From positions 1 through 35,690 of the forward strand of contig ONHK01000019.1 in the NCBI GenBank assembly GCA_900317625.1: a stretch of 35,690 nucleotides of DNA, in the 5' to 3' direction. Positions 24,853 through 31,501 of the stretch are shown in pieces. Source of the stretch: an uncultured Treponema sp. (GTDB lineage Bacteria; Spirochaetota; Spirochaetia; Treponematales; Treponemataceae). Below the pieces are notes generated by a model. The model was not told the DNA's origin. It worked only from the letters and a program-made list of their open reading frames with translations, and searched no databases. Position 1 is the stretch's first letter, and every line of letters begins with the position of its first letter. A program made the position numbers and the translations under genes.

Positions 24853-25050
24853 TTGTAAATTTTAAGTTTTTGTAAATTCTGAAAATCGCTCTCATAAGAT
24901 TTCCAATTTGTTCCAGATGGTTGGGCTCGCGCTTCGCTTGTATTATTTTGGGTGCTTCGCACTTTTATTGTTACAATCGCCCAAAATCTTCACAAATTGT
25001 AAATCTTACTGCGCTTTTGTTGCTTTCCTATAAAAACTTAAAATTTATAA
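24853..25050. repeat. fold-back element (about 200 bp imperfect palindrome)
   Basis: The outer arms TTGTAAATTTTAAGTTTTT (24853-24871) and 25032-25050 pair at 18 of 19 positions. The inner arms 24895-24911 and 24992-25008 pair at 16 of 17. GC-rich GCGCTTCGC and GCTTCGC blocks form the centre. The nested inverted arms suggest a MITE-like or structured-RNA element. It holds no gene and lies in the 290-base gap between the CDF gene and tetR. Confidence 0.6.
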
Positions 25051-25058
25051 AAAAAATA

Positions 25059-25104
25059 TTGACTTTCAATATTAAACAGTGTTAAATAAACATAGTTTAA
25101 TATT
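25059..25104 (+). promoter_or_regulatory. tetR promoter and operator
   Basis: TTGACT (25059-25064), 17 bases, then TTAAAT (25082-25087) form the promoter. The inverted repeat AATATTAAAC (25068-25077) and GTTTAATATT (25095-25104) brackets the -10, a layout that fits autorepression by the TetR protein. Confidence 0.6.
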
Positions 25105-25133
25105 AAGCTTAAATTTCTTGCAAGGAAAAAAAT

Positions 25134-25721
25134 ATGAGAAATCCAAATGTCGAGATTGTTTCGCAAATCAAAGCAAAAACGTTGGAACTTTTAATGGAAA
25201 AGGAACCTTCTGAAATTGGAATGCGCGACATTGCGGCAAAATGTGGCGTTACAGCTGCGAATATTTATCATTATTTTAAGGATAAAACTGCGGTTTTTCA
25301 GGCGATTTCTCGCGACAGCATTTCTGAACTGAATTCATTGCTTTTGGATTCTGCAAAGGATGTTTTACCGCGACAAAAACTTGAAAACGCAGCGAATGTT
25401 CTAAAAGATTGGTGTTTTTCGCATCCGCGCAGGGCAATGCTTCTTTTTGTGAAAACTGAATCAGATGAAAATGCACCAGAAGAAGTTTTTTCAGAATATT
25501 ACAAGGCGAACAAAACTGCGGCAGCTTTTCTGAAGGAATGTGTTGAACAGGGAGTTGCCCATTCTGATGACCCGGAGCGAGACATAAATGTTTTTGTATC
25601 TGGTCTTTGGGGCTGTATTGAATCTGCAATCCTAAAAAGGGCAGAGCCACGTTATTGGAACGATTGTTCCGACTTGGTTCAGCGGTTCATTGATATGTGG
25701 ATGAATATGATTTTTGAATGA
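25134..25721 (+). CDS. TetR-family transcriptional regulator
   Basis: A 195-residue TetR repressor. The N-terminal helix-turn-helix is clear (MRDIAAKCGVTAANIYHYFK, then DKTAVFQAIS). The C-terminal ligand domain is unassigned, though several aromatic and cysteine residues (WCFSHPRR, WGCIESAIL) line the likely pocket. It precedes the flavodoxin gene by 22 bases, so the two are probably one operon under the operator upstream. The flavodoxin would then be induced when an unknown ligand is bound. Confidence 0.9.
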   Translation: MRNPNVEIVSQIKAKTLELLMEKEPSEIGMRDIAAKCGVTAANIYHYFKDKTAVFQAISRDSISELNSLLLDSAKDVLPRQKLENAANVLKDWCFSHPRRAMLLFVKTESDENAPEEVFSEYYKANKTAAAFLKECVEQGVAHSDDPERDINVFVSGLWGCIESAILKRAEPRYWNDCSDLVQRFIDMWMNMIFE

Positions 25722-25743
25722 AAAAAATTGATGTGAGGTTTTT

Positions 25744-26331
25744 ATGAAGAAAATTGTTTTAGTTTTTATGATTTCTGTAAGTTTTTTGGCAGGAATTTTT
25801 GCGCAGACTGAAAATATTGAGGTTAAAAGAGAAATGACAGAAAAAAAATCCGACAAACAAAAAATTATTGTGGTTTATTTTTCTCATTGTGGCAGTACAA
25901 AAATGATTGGTGACTGGATTGCAAAAGATTTGAATGCAGATATTTTTGAAATCAAGGCTGAAAAACCGTATCCGAAGACTTACAGCGAAACTTTTCCTGT
26001 TGCAAAAGCTGAACAAAATGAAAACGCACGCCCTAAAATAGCAAATCATATTGAAAATTTTGCGGATTATGATGTGATTTTTGTTGGTTATCCATTGTGG
26101 TTTGGAAAAATGCCGATGATTTTGTACAGTTTTTTTGATGAATACGATTTTTCCGGCAAAAAAATAGTTCCATTTGTTACTTACGGAGGAAGTCCATTTG
26201 CACGCGGATGGAATGAAATCCCGGAACTTGAGCCAAATGCAAAAATCATCTCAAAACTTGCAGTCAGAAACAGCAATGTTCAAAAATCTGAAAAAAAAGT
26301 TGAAAAATTTGTGAAAAGATTAAAATTCTAA
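25744..26331 (+). CDS. flavodoxin-like protein with an N-terminal signal segment
   Basis: A 195-residue flavodoxin domain behind a hydrophobic leader (MKKIVLVFMISVSFLAGIFA, with a likely cut after FAQ). The FMN-phosphate loop is the SHCGSTKMIG stretch. The VGYPLWFGKMPMIL and FVTYGGSPFARGW segments match the flavodoxin_4-like group that binds FMN through its isoalloxazine loops. Most flavodoxins are cytoplasmic, so export or membrane attachment would be unusual. It is probably controlled by the TetR gene just upstream, and a role in redox or xenobiotic handling is inference. Similar exported forms occur in gut anaerobes as far as I recall. Confidence 0.85.
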   Translation: MKKIVLVFMISVSFLAGIFAQTENIEVKREMTEKKSDKQKIIVVYFSHCGSTKMIGDWIAKDLNADIFEIKAEKPYPKTYSETFPVAKAEQNENARPKIANHIENFADYDVIFVGYPLWFGKMPMILYSFFDEYDFSGKKIVPFVTYGGSPFARGWNEIPELEPNAKIISKLAVRNSNVQKSEKKVEKFVKRLKF

Positions 26332-26401
26332 GCAAAAAATTGAAAATCGTACAAATAATTTTCTGATTGATATTTCTTTTTTCACAGATTAAAATATTCC
26401 T

Positions 26402-26971
26402 ATGAAAATCGTAAATATTTTATCAGTTCTGAAAATTGTGCTGTTTTCTTCTATTATAATGTCTTTTGTTGGATGTGAAAAAAAATCTGCGGAGAAAAAT
26501 TCGTCTGTTTCAAATGTCGGATTGAATGAAAATCGTCCTGTTGTAATTGGAATGCCGAATCCTATCCGCGAATCAACTGCACAAGATATTTTAAATACAC
26601 TTGGCGTGCGTTTTGCAGTTCCTGACGACGCAAAAAATGTTCAGTATTCGGTGATTAGTGATTTGCTTGCTCAGATGGACTTTATCTGGAACGAGGCTGA
26701 ATGTACTGCCCGAGCCGAACCAAGCGATGAAACTTCACTAAAAGATATTTCAGGATTTTATTACAACTGGAAAAATTCTGCGGATGTAAAAGTCGGCTAC
26801 AACGAAGCGAAGGCAAACTGGACAAAAGACGAAAACGGCAATTCTTTGGGAATTTGCATTTGGTGGGATGCAGTCCCAGGAATTATGTACAGTGTAAGCA
26901 TGAAAAGCAATGCCAATGCTGAAAATCTTAAAAAACTCGCGAACGCGGTTTACGTGCAAATGCAAGATTAA
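26402..26971 (+). CDS. putative lipoprotein of unknown function
   Basis: A 189-residue protein with a type II signal peptide. The lipobox is MSFVGC, with C25 followed by a charged linker. The mature part has the repeated pattern NPIRESTAQDILNTLGVRF, then DISGFYYNW and a Trp-rich GICIWWDAVPG near the end. I recall similar small secreted proteins in Firmicutes and gut bacteria but cannot name the family, so no function is given. It is probably anchored in the inner or outer membrane. It stands alone after a 70-base gap. Confidence 0.7.
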   Translation: MKIVNILSVLKIVLFSSIIMSFVGCEKKSAEKNSSVSNVGLNENRPVVIGMPNPIRESTAQDILNTLGVRFAVPDDAKNVQYSVISDLLAQMDFIWNEAECTARAEPSDETSLKDISGFYYNWKNSADVKVGYNEAKANWTKDENGNSLGICIWWDAVPGIMYSVSMKSNANAENLKKLANAVYVQMQD

Positions 26972-27112
26972 CTAAATCTTTTTTTCAAGCAAAACAAGAT
27001 TCACGTTTTTTATTCCGTTGAATGAGCAGCCAGTTATACCGATTTCTTTATAGTTGAGATTTTTGTAGAATCGGCGGGCTGCAGCATTTTTTTCATTTGT
27101 ATCTATTTCGCA
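26972..27112 (-). pseudogene. remnant of a GNAT acetyltransferase (C-terminus only)
   Basis: The minus strand encodes EIDTNEKNAAARRFYKNLNY followed by the usual tail (ITGCSFNGIKNVNLVLLEK) and a TAG stop. The NEKNAAARRFYKNLNY pattern is the end of a GNAT fold. An in-frame TAA lies just upstream, and no start is present. The fragment abuts the lipoprotein stop and has no promoter or ribosome site, so it is a decayed gene end. Confidence 0.7.
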
Positions 27113-27196
27113 TTAAAATGCACCAGCCCCAAAGACAAGGTTCGGAATCATGATTGCAACAATTATTAAAAGCCCAAAAAGATTTATTCTATGCAT
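27113..27196 (-). pseudogene. remnant N-terminus of a membrane protein
   Basis: The minus strand reads MHRINLFGLLIIVAIMIPN then LVFGAGAF and a TAA stop (27 residues). It looks like the first membrane helix of a small integral membrane protein of the MxINLFGL type. It ends exactly where the GNAT remnant begins, so two unrelated gene pieces have been joined by a deletion. A start and weak ribosome site remain, but the peptide is probably not functional. Confidence 0.55.
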
Positions 27197-27216
27197 AGTT
27201 TATTCAACCTTAATGT

Positions 27217-27245
27217 TTGACGAAATTATTTTTATGTAGTATCTT
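27217..27245 (+). promoter_or_regulatory. promoter of candidate small RNA
   Basis: TTGACG (27217-27222), exactly 17 bases, TATCTT (27240-27245). No open frame follows before the hairpin near 27297, so a noncoding transcript is expected. Confidence 0.5.
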
Positions 27246-27251
27246 AAATGA

Positions 27252-27341
27252 AAGGAAATGCCCGATTTCAGTCGGTCGTCTCCACTAGTTTGGTATAAAG
27301 CCGTCCTAGCTTCGAAAACTACAAGGGCGGCTTTACTTTTT
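27252..27341 (+). ncRNA. candidate small RNA of about 90 nt
   Basis: The region has its own promoter, no coding frame and a terminator-like hairpin: AAAGCCGTCC (27297-27306) with GGGCGGCTTT (27325-27334, one G-U pair), then a T run. A smaller hairpin CCGATTTCAGTCGG lies near the 5' end. It ends where the stop codon of a facing minus-strand hydrophobic peptide frame lies, so the two would share a bidirectional terminator. That layout resembles type I toxin-antitoxin loci of the Fst type, with this RNA as antitoxin, but there is no direct proof of expression. Confidence 0.45.
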
Positions 27342-27423
27342 AACTCTTCTTATTTTTTAGGTAAGAAAGGGTTGCGATAACTGCACTTGCGACAGTAGCT
27401 ACGCAACTTATGATTGCCGCCAC
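27340..27423 (-). CDS. candidate small hydrophobic peptide, possible type I toxin
   Basis: From GTG 27423 the peptide is MAAIISCVATVASAVIATLS followed by YLKNKKS, one membrane helix plus a basic tail, the pattern of small holin-like toxins. The open frame reaches back to 27465 (adding a segment like LELVLAV) but contains no better start and no clear ribosome site, so the true start is uncertain or the gene is decayed. Its stop is 6 bases from the right arm of the hairpin that ends the small RNA coming from the other side. Confidence 0.3.
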   Translation of the reverse strand: MAAIISCVATVASAVIATLSYLKNKKS

Positions 27424-27542
27424 TGCTAAAACAAGCTCTAAAGTGCAAATTGCAGTTATTATTTTTTATATGCAACGGTTCTGAAAGAAATTTAGTCGTC
27501 TTTGCAGTTCTGATAAAACCTAAATTCGCATGGTAATTTCCT

Positions 27543-28679
27543 TTACATTCCTTCCAAAAATCCCATTATTATTCCGCCGATGACAAGCGAGCCGATTTGT
27601 CCTGAAACATTTGCGCTTACGGCGTGCATGAGGATGAAATTCTGATTGTCTTCCTTAAGGGCGATTTTCTGGACGACGCGGCTTGCCATGGGAAACGCTG
27701 AGATTCCGCATGCGCCGATCATCGGGTTCAGCTTGTCGCCTTTTTTGCGGAAAAGGTTCAGGAATTTTGCGAACAGGATTCCGCATACAGTGTCGCCTGT
27801 GAACGCAATCAGTCCCAAAAGCATAATCAGAAGCGTCTGGACGGTAAGGAAATTCTGCGCCGTCATGCTCGCGCCCACGCTGATTCCCAGAAGCAAAGTC
27901 ACGATGTTTGAAAGCTCGTTCTGTGCCGCAGCCGAAAGTTTTTCAAGGACGCCGCACTCGCGGATTAAATTTCCGAACATCAGAAAACCGATTAAAGCCG
28001 CCGCATCCGGAATCAGAATGCTTACCGCAACCGTAACCGCCACCGGGAAAACGACCATCACCCAATGCGGAATGTTCTTGTTCTTCGCCTGAATTCTTGT
28101 CGTCCGCTCCTTTTTTGTTGTGAGAAGTTTGATTACAGGCGGCATGATAATCGGAACAAGGCTCATGTACGAGTAGGCGACAACCGTAATCTGTCCGAGA
28201 AGATTTTTTGCGAAGCGGCTTGCGACAACAATCGCAGTCGGACCGTCCGCAGCCCCGATAACACCGATGCTCAGCGCTTCCTTTATGCTGAATCCGAATC
28301 CCCAGTAAGCGACCGCCGCCGCGATAAAAATTCCAAAATGCGCCACAATCCCGAAAACCAAAAGCCACGGACGCTCAAGCAGTGGCCGAAAGTCAATCAT
28401 CGCGCCCACGCCCACAAAAATCAGAAGCGGAAAAAGTTCCGTCATGATTCCGCAGTCAAAAAGAATCTGAAGCGCGCCCGGATGTTCCGCCGTTCCAAGC
28501 ACAACCGCCAGCGGAAGATTCACCAGAATCGCTCCGAAACCAATCGGCAGAAGCAGCATTGGCTCGTACTTTTTGTACACCGCAAGAAAAATCAGCAGCG
28601 CGCCGACCGCAATCATCGCGAAATTCTGCCAGGACATAGCCCCGATTCCGCTTGAAAAATAATCCAAAATCCGTTCCAT
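27543..28679 (-). CDS. sodium-pump decarboxylase beta subunit (OadB/MmdB-like), orphan
   Basis: A 378-residue integral membrane protein of the OadB/MmdB/GcdB family, the subunit that couples decarboxylation to sodium export. The family core is clear: LLLPIGFGAILVNLP, a FDCGIMTELFPLLIFVGVGA segment, GAADGPTAIVVASRFA, the PDAAALIGFLMFGNLIRECG stretch and a C-terminal GQIGSLVIGG. ATG 28679 follows GGAGG, and the longer frame to 28766 runs into a structured leader. The usual alpha and gamma subunit genes are not nearby. A terminator-bearing leader upstream suggests riboswitch control. Codon use is richer in G and C than in its neighbours. Confidence 0.93.
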   Translation of the reverse strand: MERILDYFSSGIGAMSWQNFAMIAVGALLIFLAVYKKYEPMLLLPIGFGAILVNLPLAVVLGTAEHPGALQILFDCGIMTELFPLLIFVGVGAMIDFRPLLERPWLLVFGIVAHFGIFIAAAVAYWGFGFSIKEALSIGVIGAADGPTAIVVASRFAKNLLGQITVVAYSYMSLVPIIMPPVIKLLTTKKERTTRIQAKNKNIPHWVMVVFPVAVTVAVSILIPDAAALIGFLMFGNLIRECGVLEKLSAAAQNELSNIVTLLLGISVGASMTAQNFLTVQTLLIMLLGLIAFTGDTVCGILFAKFLNLFRKKGDKLNPMIGACGISAFPMASRVVQKIALKEDNQNFILMHAVSANVSGQIGSLVIGGIIMGFLEGM

Positions 28680-28713
28680 TTTAAAACCTCCGTATGAAGA
28701 AAATCCGCTGCCG

Positions 28714-28859
28714 CAAAAAAAGACCTCTTGCCCGATTACCCTGAAATTAACAGGATAATCAGGCAAAAGGTCTTGTTTCCCCGGCCGAGCCGAAGCCTAA
28801 GAACCAGACTCAAAGAGCCGGCTGTTGATTCTTAAGGAAGTAACTACTCCCCCTTTGCT
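28714..28859 (-). promoter_or_regulatory. riboswitch-like leader of oadB with intrinsic terminator
   Basis: On the minus strand a structured aptamer region (28859 to about 28762) opens with GCAAAGGGGGAGTAG and closes with CCGGGGAAACAAGACC and TTTTGCC. This resembles the yybP-ykoY manganese class in its GGGGAGUAG and AAGACC landmarks. The alternative is a sodium-sensing class, which would fit the gene. A near-perfect terminator follows: arms at 28751-28773 and 28721-28743, then seven T. GCAAAGG at the 5' end can pair with CCTTTTGC, which is also part of the terminator arm, so ligand binding would favour antitermination (an ON switch). The class assignment is tentative. Confidence 0.6.
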
Positions 28860-28919
28860 TTTTGTAGTATGAATGGAAAAGGGGAAAACTGTCAAGGGGA
28901 GTGGAAAAAAATCGTTTTT

Positions 28920-29094
28920 TTCTGGGGCTTCCGGTGGCGGTCTGCATTTCACTTCGTTGCATTCCGACCGTCACCGTCGGGCGTTTCAGCCTTCGCTCAC
29001 GCTCATTCCAAAATATTGGTTTCCCTACATGCGCAAGCTACGGCAAACTCAACCAACATTTTGGAACTCCGGGCTTCCATGCCCTAAGCTGTCA
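28920..29094. repeat. GC-rich repeat with fold-back core
   Basis: A GC-rich block upstream of the oadB leader. Arms TTCCAAAATATTGGTT (29006-29021) and AACCAACATTTTGGAA (29051-29066) pair at 15 of 16 positions. GGGCTTCCATGCCC is a further hairpin at 29071-29084. The short open frames on the + strand here lack ribosome sites and are not called. The gap from 29095 to 29240 is AT-rich with nothing recognised. Confidence 0.5.
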
Positions 29095-29240
29095 AACAAT
29101 TTTGAAAAATATTCATAATATGAATTTAACGCGCTTGAAAGAGTGACGCTGACATTATTTTCTTTTTTCTGAGAAATCTGATTTACAGAGTTCATTTCGA
29201 TAAGCTCAATGAGTTCTTTAAATTGTATAAAGCCACAATT

Positions 29241-29450
29241 TCATTTCAAACTGTAACCTTGAAATTCTACATTCAACAGTTCTTTCTGAAATCTTTTGGG
29301 GAAAGACCTGTTTTTTTTGAAGAATTTTCCAAAGTGGCAGGCTTGCTGGAATCCTTTTTTTACTAGATGAATTATGTTTTTGTTGATGAAAATTCCGCTT
29401 CCTTTTCTGGTGCGAATTGTGTATTCTGGCAGAATTTGTGATAATTTCAT
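29241..29450 (-). pseudogene. remnant of an AraC-type regulator
   Basis: The minus strand encodes 69 residues (MKLSQILPEYTIRTRKGSGI at its start) ending in GFQQACHFGKFFKKNRSFPK, the second helix-turn-helix of an AraC domain. The upstream part of the regulator is missing. It abuts the alkyltransferase gene, which starts about 85 bases away on the other strand. AdaA-type AraC regulators often pair with alkyltransferases, so this may be the remains of that control gene. Reading on past ATG 29450 in the same frame overlaps the alkyltransferase gene and is not called. Confidence 0.6.
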
Positions 29451-29534
29451 ATTATAGAAACACAAGTCAAGGAGACGGCGCAATTCCAGAGATGAAGAAT
29501 TATGCCCCGCGCAAAACGAACAGGAGAAATTTCT

Positions 29535-30068
29535 ATGATTTATACAAGTCACTACGATTCGCCTTTGGGCGGAATCACGCTGGCTGCTGACAGATTTAGG
29601 CTTACAGGTTTGTGGTTTGACGGCCAGAAATATTTTGGAGACACGCTGCCCGAAAATTTTGAAAAGAAAAACTTGCCGGTGTTTGAAGAGACATTTCGCT
29701 GGCTTGACATTTATTTTAGTGGCAAAGCCCCTGATTTTACGCCGCCACTTTTTATGGAAACAACTCCATTCCGCAAATCCGTGTGGGAAATCATGCTTCA
29801 AATTCCTTATGGAAAAACAATGACCTACGGAGAAATCGCGGAAAAAATCGCCGTTCAAAAGGGCATTGCAAGAATGTCTGCTCAGGCAGTTGGTGGCGCG
29901 GTTGGACACAATTCAATTTCCCTGATTATTCCGTGTCACCGAGTTGTCGGAACAAACGGAAACCTTACAGGATATGCAGGAGGAATCGACAGAAAATTTC
30001 GTCTGCTTGCAATGGAAAAAGTGGATATGACGAATTTCTTTGTTCCAAAAAAGGGAACGGCACTTTGA
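29535..30068 (+). CDS. ogt: methylated-DNA-protein cysteine methyltransferase
   Basis: A 177-residue alkyltransferase that repairs O6-alkylguanine by suicide transfer to its active cysteine C134, in the IPCHRVVG motif. The YGKTMTYGEIAEKIA segment and the following GGAVGHNSI region belong to the DNA-binding and active-site fold. The N-terminal domain (MIYTSHYDSPLGGITLAA) is present. ATG 29535 is chosen over 29502 because AGGAG precedes it. A divergent AraC remnant suggests that an ada-type control system once stood here. Symbol ogt is by family; adaB is an alternative. Confidence 0.93.
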   Translation: MIYTSHYDSPLGGITLAADRFRLTGLWFDGQKYFGDTLPENFEKKNLPVFEETFRWLDIYFSGKAPDFTPPLFMETTPFRKSVWEIMLQIPYGKTMTYGEIAEKIAVQKGIARMSAQAVGGAVGHNSISLIIPCHRVVGTNGNLTGYAGGIDRKFRLLAMEKVDMTNFFVPKKGTAL

Positions 30069-30099
30069 TTCGGACGGATTGGAAATTAATCAGTTGATT

Positions 30100-30975
30100 T
30101 TATGATGATTGTGATTCCTCATAAATCGCCCGAATCTGCGAGAATGTTGCGGCGAGCTGGTTCTCGTTCTTTTTCAGGCAGACGCACCAGTAGGTTACGT
30201 TCACTTCGTTGTCCGCGAGCGGAACTGCTTTTTTGTTTTTCATTTCGCGGAGATTTTGAATCGTAAAGTTTGTAACGAACGATGGCAATTCTGTAAGTTT
30301 TGCGAGCTGCTTCAATGCGGACAGTTCCTGCTGATCAAAAAATTCCACGCCGGGAATCAGGCGTTTTGTCGTTTCGTACCAGAATCCGAGTTTGCTGTAA
30401 ATCAGGATTTTTTCTTTGGCAAGTTCTTTCAGCTCGATTCTGTCTTTTTCTGCAAGCCTGTGACTTTTCGAAAGAACGATAAAAAGATTTTCCGTGAACA
30501 GTTTTACTGCCGCGTATTTTTCAGTGTTCTTTGGCGGGGCGAGCGTTACAACCAGCTTTGATTTTCCGCTGTCGAGCGACTTGTAAAGCTCCTTTTCATT
30601 GTCTTTCAGCTCGTGCTTTATTGTCATTCCCATGAACTGCTGCGAAAGAATCGGCGTGAGTTCCGAAATCGGCATTGGCGCAATCGACGCAAAGGTGAAA
30701 ATTCTGTGCGTCTGCTCGTATTCAATGACTTTCTTTTCAAAAACTGATTCCGCCTCAATCACTTTCTGCGCGTATTCGGCGGCAATTTTTCCGTTCTCGT
30801 TCAGGACAATCCGGTTTTTTCCGCGCTCAAAAAGCTGAACGCCCAAATCTTCCTCAAGTTTCTTCATCGAGCGGCTCAACGCAGGCTGCGACACATTCAT
30901 TTTTTCAGCCACCGCCGTAAGAGTCCCGTACTTTGGAAAGGCGGCAAGCTCATTCAAAACGTAGAGTTCTATCAT
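30100..30975 (-). CDS. LysR-family transcriptional regulator
   Basis: A 291-residue LysR protein. The helix-turn-helix is in LTAVAEKMNVSQPALSRSMK and KLEEDLGVQLFERGKN, with the substrate-binding domain after about residue 90. It ends 31 bases from the alkyltransferase gene facing it. No operon partner is visible, and the target is unknown. Upstream lies a 500-base region with GC-rich repeats and the start of a mobile element, so its former regulated gene may have been displaced. It is unrelated in sequence to the other LysR in the window except for the family fold. Confidence 0.88.
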   Translation of the reverse strand: MIELYVLNELAAFPKYGTLTAVAEKMNVSQPALSRSMKKLEEDLGVQLFERGKNRIVLNENGKIAAEYAQKVIEAESVFEKKVIEYEQTHRIFTFASIAPMPISELTPILSQQFMGMTIKHELKDNEKELYKSLDSGKSKLVVTLAPPKNTEKYAAVKLFTENLFIVLSKSHRLAEKDRIELKELAKEKILIYSKLGFWYETTKRLIPGVEFFDQQELSALKQLAKLTELPSFVTNFTIQNLREMKNKKAVPLADNEVNVTYWCVCLKKNENQLAATFSQIRAIYEESQSS

Positions 30976-31117
30976 AACTTGAAAATATCACAGTTTTTTG
31001 ATTTTTGCCATAACAAAAACTTATGCTCAGCAAAAAAACATTATATTTTACAGATTCGCGGAGTTCCGTTATTTTCTTTTTAGAGTTACTTATGGCGTTG
31101 TGTGTGGTGTTTTGTTA

Positions 31118-31290
31118 TGCCGCGAGTTTTTGCTTTGCAAAAACTCGGTAGTGAGCAAAGTCTGCAAAGCAGACGGCGCGAACGCACGTTAGGGATTGTA
31201 GTGGCGGCGTAGCCGTTGCGGAACGGAGCAAGGCGAAGTGAAGCAATGAAGCCGAATGGCGGAACCACGGATAGCCCCCTCGTAAAAAAA
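31118..31290. repeat. GC-rich palindromic repeat at the left edge of the mobile element
   Basis: Two perfect hairpins with three-base loops stand in tandem: CGAGTTTTTGC (31123-31133) with GCAAAAACTCG (31137-31147), and GTCTGC (31160-31165) with GCAGAC (31169-31174). They are followed by the GGGATTGTAG block (31192-31218) shared with 1091-1117 near the restriction-like genes. It separates the LysR gene from the integrase region. Confidence 0.6.
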
Positions 31291-31436
31291 TATTCGTTTT
31301 GACTAAGAATACTGTAACTCCTTAATATATAAAGGATTACAGTAGCAGATTGCTTACTAAATTATACCATAAAAAAGCAGAAAATGGCATATTAAGTAAG
31401 CAGTTTAAGTAAAAAATAGTGACTTTGGGAAAAACA

Positions 31437-31463
31437 TTTACAAAATCCTAATAATATTGTAAA
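31437..31463 (+). promoter_or_regulatory. inverted repeat ahead of the integrase gene
   Basis: TTTACAA (31437-31443) and TTGTAAA (31457-31463) form a perfect 7-bp inverted repeat with a 13-base gap, 38 bases before the integrase start. It may be an operator or recombinase site. Confidence 0.45.
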
Positions 31464-31501
31464 TTATTTATGCGTTCCTGTCTGCCCAGATAAGGACCTA
31501 T

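Noticed and set aside
28065..28655. 196-residue open frame on the + strand
   Set aside because: It lies wholly antisense to the well-supported oadB gene and is basic and low in sense for any family. It is a mirror of GC-rich codons.
28869..29146. Three overlapping + strand frames of 72-81 residues
   Set aside because: They fall in the GC-rich repeat at 28920-29094, have no ribosome site, and share no frame preference.
29451..29909. Extension of the AraC remnant frame across ogt
   Set aside because: The minus-strand frame runs through the whole alkyltransferase gene in antisense, and the encoded residues have no regulator pattern there.
31085..31290. tRNA or att-site tRNA end beside the integrase
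   Set aside because: The two hairpins have three-base loops and no cloverleaf, T-loop or CCA context was found. They belong to the dispersed repeat.
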